Shown here in pieces: positions 56,711-64,000 of a stretch of 64,000 nucleotides of DNA. The stretch lies in NCBI GenBank assembly GCA_937872475.1, contig CALMSY010000022.1, positions 1-64,000 on the forward strand, given 5' to 3'. Position 1 is the first letter of the stretch. The number at the start of each line of letters is the position of its first letter. The position numbers and the translations under genes were made by a program. The notes below the pieces were generated by a model that saw nothing but the letters and a program-made list of their open reading frames with translations, did no database searches and was not told where the DNA came from. Origin of the DNA: 67-14 sp020438345 (GTDB taxonomy: Bacteria; Actinomycetota; Thermoleophilia; Solirubrobacterales; 70-9).

Positions 56711-59288
56711 CCGGCTCGGGATGAAGAGCTACTGGAGACTCGCCTTGCTGGTTCTTGGCGCGGCCGTAGTCCTCCTGGCTTCTTTTGGCATCGTTTTTGA
56801 CGCGGCGGTTGAACGAGCCTGGGCAGTTTCGGCCGGCTTCCTTTTGCTCACGATTTCGTTGCTCGGCGCATCAAGAGCAACGGTGGTCCCGGTGATTCTC
56901 GCGGTTACCGCGCTCGTCTTTGCCGGCTTTTCCGCGGTGGTGGCTGTGCCTGAATCGATTGAGACAGCTGCAGCCAGAGCCGAGACGCTGGACCCGGAAA
57001 CCGTGAAAGCCGTCACACCTGCCGAGGGTTTCGTCTCGATGGGGGATGAGCTCGGGTTTGACTACGCCATGAAGGTCACCGGGCCTGCCAGTCTGGCAAT
57101 GGTTTTCGCGTCCCTGATCGCCGCGGGACTGCTTGCCGCCCCGGGCGTCCGGCGGAGGCGCCAACCCTTCCGGATCGAAGCGGCCGGCAAGGCGCTGGTC
57201 GCGCTTGGTTTCCTGGGGGTCGTTGTCGCCCTGATCCGTTTCGCCATGACCCAGTTCCCGACCGATGATCTCTTTGCCAGTTTCAAGTCGTTCTGGCTGG
57301 GCGGGACCTACTTTCTGGTGCTCGGCACCTTTTCCGTCACCGGTTTCGGGTTCTGGTGGCAAGGCCTGGTTGGAAGGAAAGCGGCAAAAAGGGAGTACCT
57401 GTGGCCTGCTCTGCTGGCTGTTCTCTATCTGGTGTTGCTGGTCCCCACCGGCCAGCGCGGATTTGCCGTGGCACTCGGGCTGATCGCCCTGGCCATCCTG
57501 GTCGGCAACCGGGTGGTCGGCGTCAAAGGGGTGGTCGCCCTGGTGCTGGCGGGAGTGTTTGCCATCGGACTAACTCAGGGAATGCGGAACGAGGCCAGCG
57601 GAACCGGGAAGATCACAGTCCAGGGATCCCTGGACCGGATGAAGCCGGATCAGTGGAAGGACCTCTACTCGAGTCAGATAGCCAGCTTCTCATGGACCAT
57701 GCTGATCGAGCAGAACCGGGACATGCTCGACATTCCCAATTCGTTCATTGAAGCGTTGGGCAAACCGGTCCCAAGGTCGATCTATCCTGACAAGAGCCAG
57801 GGTTTCGGCAACGAATTCACGATGCTGGTCTTCCCGGATGCGGTCAAGCAGGACGTTTCCTTTGCCACACCTCTGGTAGCGGAATCGGACTACAATTTCG
57901 GTCCGGTTGGAGCGGTGATCGCACTCGCCCTGCTCGGGCTTGTCGCAGCTATCTTCGACCGCCGGGTAGCCCAGCGGGCACCTCCCCTGGTCGAACCTAT
58001 TGTGGTTGCGACAATCTTCTGGACCTGTTTCGAGCTGGTTCGCGGTGACCTTGCCAACGCTCTCACTTTCAGTGCGGGTTGGCTGATTCCGCTGATCATC
58101 TTCTCGCTGGCCCTCGGCCTGCGAAAGGACCCTCCACTGAAGAGGGCGGTGATCGATGCCCTGCAGGTCGCTCCCCGGTACTCCGGTATCGGGCGGCGCA
58201 TGGTTGAGATCGGCGAAGGTCTGAAGCGAAGCAATCCGGGCTTGCCGGTCGAAGTTCGTTGCGCCCGGGATGTGGCTGATGAACTCCGTGAGCATTTCCC
58301 GCCCGACACCCGGTTCCGGACACCGCTTTCTTCAAGTCGCCCACGATGGCGACGGATTCTGTTCCAGCAACTGGTGGCACCGCTGCTGACAGGTCCTGCG
58401 ACGCTGGTCATCGCCCCTGGTGATCAGGCCCCCGCCTGGGGACGTTCGCCGCTGCTTTTCGTGATTCACGATGTCCGGCGCCTCGCTGCACCGGAAACCG
58501 CAGCCTCCGGACTCGAGCGGCTGTTCTACAGGACGACTATGAAAGCCGGTGCGCGACGGTCGGCGGCGATCATCACGATTTCCGAGTTCTCGCGCCAGGA
58601 GATAGAACTCCGACTCGGTCCGCAATGCCCTGTCCTGATCACTTCAAGCCAGCCGGCAGGGATCGAACCGGTTTCAGCGTCGGAACTCCGGGAAAACGAG
58701 CCACTCTTCCTTATGGTTGGTGCCCTTCGCGGCTACAAGGGGGCGGGTACCGTGATCGAGGCGCTTGGAAAGGCCGGCCCGGACGTCAAGGTCGCCTGTG
58801 TCGGGGTTGCGGAATCGGAAGATGGAGTCACCGGCAAGATCAGGTCGGATATCGACCGGGCCGGGGTCGGTGATCGATTCGAAATGCTTGGCTGGGTCGA
58901 AGAAACAGAATTGAAGGCGCTTTACCGAAAGGCGGCTGGCAGCATCAATCCTTCTGAATATGAGGGTTACGGACTCACGGTCACCGAGAGCCTCGCTGCC
59001 GGGTTGCCTACGCTCGCCAGTGACATACCCCCGCACAGGGAGACAGCCGGAGAGGCAGGGCTTTACTTTCAGCCATCTGACACCGAGCGCCTGGCGGCGC
59101 TGATGCTGGAAATTGCCAGCGATCCGGCTCGGCGGGAAGAGCAGGGAAGGCTGGCCCTCCAGCGCCACGAAGAGCTGAGTCGCGCAGACAGCCCATGGGA
59201 GGTCACACTCGCGGAAGCCATTCGGTTGATCGGGGAGAGCCAGCAGGACGAGCCGGTGGCCGCAGTGGCCGTGGCGGCCACTGCCTAG
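56703..59288 (+). CDS. Fused oligosaccharide-polymerase-like membrane domain and GT4 glycosyltransferase
   Basis: The 861-residue protein has two parts. Residues 1-470 have about 10 hydrophobic helices and a long periplasmic loop (about 285-385) with VPTGQRGFAVALGL before it, like OligoPol/Wzy-type repeat-unit polymerases. From about residue 475 (ALQVAPRYSGIGRRMVEIG) it becomes a GT4 glycosyltransferase: APGDQAPAWG, LFLMVGALRGYKG, GWVEETELKALYRKA and PSEYEGYGLTVTESLAAGLP. Polymerase and transferase are normally separate proteins. The frame is continuous with no internal stop. Function as a coupled enzyme is inferred. Confidence 0.82.
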   Translation: MLDRLGMKSYWRLALLVLGAAVVLLASFGIVFDAAVERAWAVSAGFLLLTISLLGASRATVVPVILAVTALVFAGFSAVVAVPESIETAAARAETLDPETVKAVTPAEGFVSMGDELGFDYAMKVTGPASLAMVFASLIAAGLLAAPGVRRRRQPFRIEAAGKALVALGFLGVVVALIRFAMTQFPTDDLFASFKSFWLGGTYFLVLGTFSVTGFGFWWQGLVGRKAAKREYLWPALLAVLYLVLLVPTGQRGFAVALGLIALAILVGNRVVGVKGVVALVLAGVFAIGLTQGMRNEASGTGKITVQGSLDRMKPDQWKDLYSSQIASFSWTMLIEQNRDMLDIPNSFIEALGKPVPRSIYPDKSQGFGNEFTMLVFPDAVKQDVSFATPLVAESDYNFGPVGAVIALALLGLVAAIFDRRVAQRAPPLVEPIVVATIFWTCFELVRGDLANALTFSAGWLIPLIIFSLALGLRKDPPLKRAVIDALQVAPRYSGIGRRMVEIGEGLKRSNPGLPVEVRCARDVADELREHFPPDTRFRTPLSSSRPRWRRILFQQLVAPLLTGPATLVIAPGDQAPAWGRSPLLFVIHDVRRLAAPETAASGLERLFYRTTMKAGARRSAAIITISEFSRQEIELRLGPQCPVLITSSQPAGIEPVSASELRENEPLFLMVGALRGYKGAGTVIEALGKAGPDVKVACVGVAESEDGVTGKIRSDIDRAGVGDRFEMLGWVEETELKALYRKAAGSINPSEYEGYGLTVTESLAAGLPTLASDIPPHRETAGEAGLYFQPSDTERLAALMLEIASDPARREEQGRLALQRHEELSRADSPWEVTLAEAIRLIGESQQDEPVAAVAVAATA

Positions 59289-60229
59289 AAGAAGCGGCGG
59301 ATCCGGGCCCTGATCGACTCTCTCAGAGAGTAGTCCCCCAGGCCGGAGCTACTGAGGGCACGTTTCGGCAATCCTCGGGCTTCCCGCCAACCCCGGATCC
59401 TGCCCCTGAGGCCAGCCGTGGTGTGATCGAGAAGGAGCTGTCCGGCAACCACGACAGCTTCGAAGGCGACCGTCCGGATCGCTGGACGTAATGATTCGAG
59501 AACCCCGTATCGGCGAATCAGATCCCCCCGGCTCCAGCCGGTCATGCCGTACTTGCGGGCGGAGCGGACCCCCAGGGTTGATGATCGGCGATGGATCGCC
59601 AGGGCATCAGCGGCGATGGCGCAGCCGTAACCGGCCGCACGGAGCCGCAGCGCGAGATCCAGATCCTCGTAGTAGGCGAAGATTCGTTGATCGAACCCGC
59701 CGACTTGGTCGAAGGCATCCCGGTCGAAAAGGGCGGCGCCGCCGGTTGGGCCGAGCGGCGGCGGTGCCCCGTCAACTGCTGCGAGCGGCTGCCCTTCCAG
59801 GTAATCAAAGGCCGTCAGGGTTTCGCGGTCGGCGACAACTCCGGCCGAATCAATCGTGTTGGTCCCATCGTCACGCAGCAGCACGCCGGCAACCACCGGT
59901 TCGCCTTTTTCAAACACCGCCATCATGTTCGCCACGAATTCCGGCTGCGGTCTGAGGTCATCGTTCAGTAGCAGCACCGGTCCTTCTCCGCGAATTGAAA
60001 TCGCATGATTGAGCGCGAGACCGAAGCCTTCGTTGTGGTCCGGCCGGAAATACTCGAACTGCGGAAATTCGCTCCGCAGAAGGCTTTCAGTACCCGGTTT
60101 GCCCCCGTTGTCGATCACCACTACATGGCAGGGAGTGGTTTGTCCGCGAAGGCCAGACAGGACTTCCCGAAGGCGGTCTTCACCGTCGAGAGTCGGTATG
60201 TACGCGGTCGGCATCATCAAATCCGGCAT
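59285..60229 (-). CDS. GT2-family glycosyltransferase
   Basis: The 314-residue protein has the GT2 start YIPTLDGEDRLREVLSGL, VVVIDNGG, NEGFGLALNHAI, the DxD-like LLLNDDLRP and a rhamnosyl-transferase-like FAYYEDLDLALRLRAAGY. Such GT2 enzymes often transfer rhamnose to a lipid-linked glycan, which would use the dTDP-rhamnose made by the next genes. ATGs at 60217 and 60214 are alternatives to 60229. Its 3' end overlaps the fusion gene's stop. Confidence 0.88.
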   Translation of the reverse strand: MPDLMMPTAYIPTLDGEDRLREVLSGLRGQTTPCHVVVIDNGGKPGTESLLRSEFPQFEYFRPDHNEGFGLALNHAISIRGEGPVLLLNDDLRPQPEFVANMMAVFEKGEPVVAGVLLRDDGTNTIDSAGVVADRETLTAFDYLEGQPLAAVDGAPPPLGPTGGAALFDRDAFDQVGGFDQRIFAYYEDLDLALRLRAAGYGCAIAADALAIHRRSSTLGVRSARKYGMTGWSRGDLIRRYGVLESLRPAIRTVAFEAVVVAGQLLLDHTTAGLRGRIRGWREARGLPKRALSSSGLGDYSLRESIRARIRRFF

Positions 60230-60291
60230 CCCGGTGCGGCTCGGTCAGATGTTGAAGACCGGTGACGAGATCCCGCCGGATCATATGTCTA

Positions 60292-60297
60292 TACCCT
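60292..60297 (+). promoter_or_regulatory. -10-like TACCCT for a leaderless start at 60305
   Basis: TACCCT, seven bases (GCGTGGA), then ATG at 60305; it would drive the rhamnose operon. Confidence 0.45.
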
Positions 60298-60304
60298 GCG
60301 TGGA

Positions 60305-61378
60305 ATGGAACGGCTCAAGGGCCTGATCTTGTCCGGGGGTGAAGGGACGAGATTGCGTCCCATCACACACACATCAGCAAAGCAATTGGTACCGGTTGCG
60401 AACAAGCCTGTGCTTTTCTACGGAATCGAGGCACTTGTCGAAGCCGGTGTGACCGAGATCGGGATCATCATTGCTCCGGTCACTGGCGGTGAAATCCGTG
60501 AGGCAGTGGGCGACGGGTCACAGTTCGGGGCAGAGGTGACCTTCATTGAGCAGGCCGAACCGAAGGGCCTCGCCCATGCGGTCCTCACCGCCGAGGAGTT
60601 TCTCGACGGTTCACCATTCGCCATGTACCTGGGAGACAACCTCCTCAGGAACGGCCTTTCCAGGCTGGTTGAAACCTTCAAGCGGGAATCACCCGACGCC
60701 CTGATTCTCCTCACCCCGGTTGACGATCCAAGCTCATACGGAGTAGCCGAGCTCGACGATGATCGAGTGGTCCGCCTGGTTGAAAAACCCAAAGATCCTC
60801 CGTCCGACCTGGCACTCGTGGGTGTTTATCTCTTTTCGCCGGCAATTCTCGAAGCTGCGAGGGGTCTGGAGCCTTCCTGGCGCGGGGAACTCGAGATCAC
60901 CGAGGCGATCCAGGATCTGATTGATCAGGGCCTTCAGGTCCGCTCCGAAGTTGTCGAGGGCTGGTGGAAGGACACCGGCCAGCTCGCTGACATGCTTGAA
61001 GCCAACCGGCTGGTACTGGAAGAGATCCGTAGTTCGGTTGAGGGAGACATCCAGGACACCCGGATTGAAGGCAGAGTGATCGTCGAACCCGGTGCCGTCC
61101 TGCGAGGCTCGGTTGTGCGCGGACCCGCGGTGATCGGTCGCGGAGCGGTTATTGAGGATTCCTACCTCGGCCCGTACACCTCGGTCGGAGCCGATGTCGA
61201 GATCCGCCGTTCCGAGGTGGAACATTCGATAATTCTGGCCGGGGCGAAGGTTGAAGATCTCGGGACCAGGATGGAAGCCAGCCTGCTCGGCCGCGGAGTC
61301 AAGGTTACCCGCACCGAAGGCCTGCCCCGGACCCTCAAACTTCTGGTTGGTGACCGTTCGGAAATCGAGATCGTCTGA
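60305..61378 (+). CDS. rmlA: Glucose-1-phosphate thymidylyltransferase, long form
   Basis: The 357-residue enzyme makes dTDP-glucose. The signature is LSGGEGTRLRPITH with AKQLVPVANKPVLFYGIEAL, followed by MYLGDNLL and VEKPKDPP. The C-terminal third is a left-handed beta-helix (VIVEPGAVLRGSVVRGPAVI), making it the long RmlA type. First gene of the dTDP-L-rhamnose operon; it overlaps rmlD by one base (TGATG). Confidence 0.93.
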   Translation: MERLKGLILSGGEGTRLRPITHTSAKQLVPVANKPVLFYGIEALVEAGVTEIGIIIAPVTGGEIREAVGDGSQFGAEVTFIEQAEPKGLAHAVLTAEEFLDGSPFAMYLGDNLLRNGLSRLVETFKRESPDALILLTPVDDPSSYGVAELDDDRVVRLVEKPKDPPSDLALVGVYLFSPAILEAARGLEPSWRGELEITEAIQDLIDQGLQVRSEVVEGWWKDTGQLADMLEANRLVLEEIRSSVEGDIQDTRIEGRVIVEPGAVLRGSVVRGPAVIGRGAVIEDSYLGPYTSVGADVEIRRSEVEHSIILAGAKVEDLGTRMEASLLGRGVKVTRTEGLPRTLKLLVGDRSEIEIV

Positions 61379-62232
61379 TGCGCCTGCTGGTGTTGGGCGC
61401 AAGAGGCATGCTTGGCAGTGACGTGAAGGTCGCGGCCGAAGGGCTCGGTCACGAGGTAACGGGATACGGCCACGCAGAGCTGGATATCACGGACATCGAG
61501 GCGATGCGACGCCGTTTTCTGCGGGACAAACCCGACGCGATCATCAACTGTGCAGCCTGGACTGATGTAGATGGTGCCGAGGACGATGTCGATGGTGCGC
61601 TTCTGGTCAACGGTACCGCCGCGGGATATGCGGCCACTGCAGCAGCCGAAGCCGGGGCACGAATTCTCTACGTGTCCAGCGACTATGTCTTTGACGGGCT
61701 CAAGAAAAGCCCATATGTCGAGAGCGACCCGGTTGGTCCGGTCTCTTCCTACGGCTCAAGCAAGCTGGCCGGGGAACAGGCAACGATGCTGGCCAACCGG
61801 CGTTCCTGGGTTGTCCGTTCCTCCTGGCTGTTCGGTCTGAACGGTGGCAACTTCGTTGACACCATGCTCCGGCTCGGGGCTGACCACGGTGAGGTGCTGG
61901 TGGTGCGCGACCAGATCGGTTCCCCTACCTGGACCTGGCATCTGGCCCACGGTCTGGTTCGTCTTGTCGACACCGACGCCTTCGGTATCCACCACATGGC
62001 GGCTGGCGGAACATGCTCCTGGTACGACTTCGCCGTGGAGATATTCAAGCTGTCAGGGATGGATGTCAAGACGCTCTCGGCTACCACTGACATGCTGGCC
62101 CGCAAGGCGACCCGTCCCCCGTATTCAGTCATGGTCAGCGAGAACGAGAATGCGATTCAGCTGCCGGTCTGGCAGGACGGCCTGAACGGATATCTGGAAC
62201 AGCGCAAAAGCGCCGAGGAGGCAGGTTCGTGA
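61378..62232 (+). CDS. rmlD: dTDP-4-dehydrorhamnose reductase
   Basis: The 284-residue enzyme reduces dTDP-4-keto-L-rhamnose to dTDP-L-rhamnose. It has GARGMLGSDV as the NAD(P) loop, CAAWTDVDGAEDD, VSSDYVFDG and YGSSKLAGEQ as the YxxxK dyad. Its stop overlaps the GTG of rmlB (GTGA). Confidence 0.94.
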   Translation: MRLLVLGARGMLGSDVKVAAEGLGHEVTGYGHAELDITDIEAMRRRFLRDKPDAIINCAAWTDVDGAEDDVDGALLVNGTAAGYAATAAAEAGARILYVSSDYVFDGLKKSPYVESDPVGPVSSYGSSKLAGEQATMLANRRSWVVRSSWLFGLNGGNFVDTMLRLGADHGEVLVVRDQIGSPTWTWHLAHGLVRLVDTDAFGIHHMAAGGTCSWYDFAVEIFKLSGMDVKTLSATTDMLARKATRPPYSVMVSENENAIQLPVWQDGLNGYLEQRKSAEEAGS

Positions 62233-63230
62233 AGTTACTGGTCACTGGTGGAGCCGGTTTCATCGGGTCAAACTACGTTCATCACCGTCTGGTCGCCCAT
62301 CCTGATGACGAGATCGTGATCCTCGACAAGATGACCTATGCGGGCCGCCCGGAGAACCTGGAAGGGTTGCCTGAGGACCGCTTTCGTCTTGTTGAAGGCG
62401 ACATCGCTGACCGCGACATCGTCCATTCGGCACTCGATGGTTGTGACGCGCTGATCAACTTCGCGGCCGAATCACATGTCGACCGTTCGATCGAAGCTCC
62501 CGGAGAGTTCATTACCACCGATGTTTTCGGCACTTTCGTCCTGCTTGAAGCTGCAAGGGATCTCGGGATCAGGCACCTTCAGATCTCCACCGATGAGGTC
62601 TACGGATCGATTGACGAAGGCTCCTTCACGGAACAATCTCCAATTGAACCTTCATCGCCATACTCCGCGTCAAAGGCTGGCGGCGATCTGATCGTCCGTG
62701 CCTTCAACCATACCTATGACGCCGATGCCCTGGTGATCCGGGCCTCGAATAACTACGGTCCGCGCCAGCATCCGGAGAAGCTGATTCCGCTGACTATCCT
62801 CAACGCTTTGCACGGCGATTCCATCCCGGTTTACGGGAACGGAATGCAGGTCCGAAACTGGTTGTTCGTCCAGGATTTCTGCACCGCGATCGACACCGTT
62901 TTCGACAAGGGAGAGGCCGGCCAGGTCTACAACGCCGGCGGTCCGGACGAACTGCCGAATATCGAGGTTGTGATGACCATCCTGAGGCTGGCAGGGGCTG
63001 ATGAATCCCTGATCACCCACGTCGGGGACCGGCTCGGTCACGACGTCAGGTATTCGCTTGGCTCGGAACGCACTGAAGGCCTTGGCTGGCGGGCGCAAGT
63101 CTCCTTCGAAGACGGCATCGGCCGGACAGTTGCCTGGTACCGCGACAATGAGGACTGGTGGCAGTCGCTGCGCGCGGGTGAATATCGCGAGTACTACGAG
63201 CGCCAGTACGGCACCCGACTGGGTTCCTGA
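62229..63230 (+). CDS. rmlB: dTDP-glucose 4,6-dehydratase
   Basis: The 333-residue enzyme converts dTDP-glucose to the 4-keto-6-deoxy sugar. Features are TGGAGFIGSNYVHH, the FAAESHVDRSI block, catalytic STDEVYG and the YxxxK YSASKAG, plus NNYGPRQHPEKLIPL. The GTG start overlaps rmlD, and the stop overlaps the rmlC start by one base (TGATG). Confidence 0.95.
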   Translation: MKLLVTGGAGFIGSNYVHHRLVAHPDDEIVILDKMTYAGRPENLEGLPEDRFRLVEGDIADRDIVHSALDGCDALINFAAESHVDRSIEAPGEFITTDVFGTFVLLEAARDLGIRHLQISTDEVYGSIDEGSFTEQSPIEPSSPYSASKAGGDLIVRAFNHTYDADALVIRASNNYGPRQHPEKLIPLTILNALHGDSIPVYGNGMQVRNWLFVQDFCTAIDTVFDKGEAGQVYNAGGPDELPNIEVVMTILRLAGADESLITHVGDRLGHDVRYSLGSERTEGLGWRAQVSFEDGIGRTVAWYRDNEDWWQSLRAGEYREYYERQYGTRLGS

Positions 63231-63769
63231 TGGCCCGTGTGATCGAGACCCGGTTTGACGGGCCGGTGCTGATCGAACCTGATGTCTTTGGTGACGACCG
63301 CGGCTTCTTTCTGGAGACCTTCAGCCGTGATGGCTGGCGGGAACTTGGCGTGGACGAGGAATTCATCCAGCACAACCACTCTCGTTCAGGCAAAGGCATA
63401 CTGCGGGGAATGCACTTTCAGACTTCGCCCGGACAAGCCAAACTGGTGCGTTGTGCCCGTGGGGAAATCTTTGATGTGATCGTTGACATGCGCCCGGGTT
63501 CGCCGACCTTCGGGCAGTGGGAGGGTTTCCGTCTCGATGATGTGAAGCACCACCAGTTGCTGGTACCGATCGGTTTCGGTCACGGTTTCTGCGTGATTTC
63601 GGAACTGGCTGATGTCACCTACCTGGTTTCCAGCTACTACGACGGTTCGACCGAAGCGGGATTCGACTGGGCCGATCCGGAAGTCGCGATCGACTGGCCG
63701 ATCAGCGATCCGCTCGTCTCGGAGAGGGACCTCAACGCCCCCTCGTTCCGGCAAGTAACCACCGGCTGA
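63230..63769 (+). CDS. rmlC: dTDP-4-dehydrorhamnose 3,5-epimerase
   Basis: The 179-residue cupin epimerises dTDP-4-keto-6-deoxyglucose at C3 and C5. It has the catalytic His in RGMHFQ (H62), FVDV-like ARGEIFDVIVDMRPGSPTFG, GFGHGFCVISELADVTYLVSSYY and the closing DPEVAIDWPI. It completes the four-gene dTDP-rhamnose set. Confidence 0.93.
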   Translation: MARVIETRFDGPVLIEPDVFGDDRGFFLETFSRDGWRELGVDEEFIQHNHSRSGKGILRGMHFQTSPGQAKLVRCARGEIFDVIVDMRPGSPTFGQWEGFRLDDVKHHQLLVPIGFGHGFCVISELADVTYLVSSYYDGSTEAGFDWADPEVAIDWPISDPLVSERDLNAPSFRQVTTG

Positions 63770-63780
63770 AAGGAGAATCA

Positions 63781-64000
63781 ATGTCCGGATCTGCTGTAGA
63801 CAAACCTTCTGTGCTCGCTCGTCTGAGGCAGCGCGCATCAATCGCGAAGTCGAGGCTAGCCGGCCCTTCATATTCGGATCTCGAGCCGGAATTCATTGCT
63901 CTCAGCGAGAAGGTGGCACCATTCACCATGACCACCGTGGAACGGCGCTACGCCCTGTGGACCACGGTGCGGCATGTGCTTGACCAGGACCTCGAAGGCG
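63781..64000 (+). CDS. TylF/MycF-like macrocin-O-methyltransferase family protein, truncated by window end
   Basis: A 73-residue N-terminal fragment runs off the window. It matches the TylF-family start: EFIALSEKVAPFTMTTVERRYALWTTVRHVL. TylF-type enzymes O-methylate sugars. Ribosome site AAGGAG lies before the ATG at 63781. The 11-base gap to rmlC suggests the same operon, possibly methylating rhamnose. Confidence 0.8.
   Translation, partial: MSGSAVDKPSVLARLRQRASIAKSRLAGPSYSDLEPEFIALSEKVAPFTMTTVERRYALWTTVRHVLDQDLEG

Noticed and set aside
1..64000. CRISPR arrays, insertion sequences or prophage
   Set aside because: I saw no regular spaced repeats, transposase or integrase motifs, or phage structural genes.

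Overview
The window is GC-rich and densely coded, and looks like an actinobacterial chromosome. The best guess is class Thermoleophilia (Solirubrobacter-like); this is inferred from gene content and style, not from a marker comparison. Supporting signs are many GTG/TTG starts, a fused PafB/PafC-type WYL regulator, a family 1 encapsulin, an rpsF-ssb-rpsR-rplI-dnaB block, and many genes whose -10-like TAnnnT box lies only 6-8 bases before the start codon (a leaderless-mRNA pattern). The first ~120 bases look like a poor-quality contig end. I saw no IS element, prophage or CRISPR array.

Layout. 1-6.4 kb: CobA-HemD fusion, a small secreted protein, then a tight run of RTX-like protein, SAM-hydrolysing adenosyltransferase, biotin ligase and zinc peptidase, then a serine hydrolase. 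6.5-14.8 kb: lipoprotein, superfamily II helicase with an unusual acidic insert, TlpA-like thioredoxin, NfeD and slipin pair, GalT-like protein, an unknown protein and an eRF1-like (baeRF/VLRF1-type) protein. 14.9-25.7 kb: tRNA-Arg(CCU), a very large secreted protein, a two-component system, a class III aminotransferase, an SDR enzyme, the encapsulin/encapsulated-ferritin pair, pyrE and a CPBP protease. 25.7-34.9 kb: class A penicillin-binding protein, LPG-synthase-type membrane protein, thiL, HtrA protease, trehalose-6-phosphate synthase and a secreted alpha/beta hydrolase. 35-40.6 kb: rpsF, ssb, rpsR, rplI, dnaB, a DnaC-like loader and purA, followed by a structured RNA candidate with C-rich loops.

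41-64 kb is mainly a cell-surface polysaccharide region. It has a nucleotide-sugar dehydrogenase, two secreted clan-A glycosidase-like proteins on either side of an O-antigen-ligase/polymerase-type protein, a Wzx-type flippase, methyltransferases, GT4 and GT2 glycosyltransferases, a polymerase-glycosyltransferase fusion, and a complete dTDP-L-rhamnose set (rmlA, rmlD, rmlB, rmlC) leading into a truncated TylF-like methyltransferase. A regulatory and metabolic island (two TetR genes, the WYL regulator, an MBL hydrolase and a PPOX protein) interrupts it at 43-48 kb.

The genes suggest a cell that builds a rhamnose-containing exopolysaccharide (precursors, transfer, flipping, polymerisation, trimming) and stores or detoxifies iron in an encapsulin compartment. 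The most interesting signals are the C-rich-loop sRNA candidate, widespread leaderless promoters, the polymerase-GT4 fusion, the eRF1-like protein with a GQQ loop in place of GGQ, the helicase acidic insert, and the apparent ATA start of dnaB.
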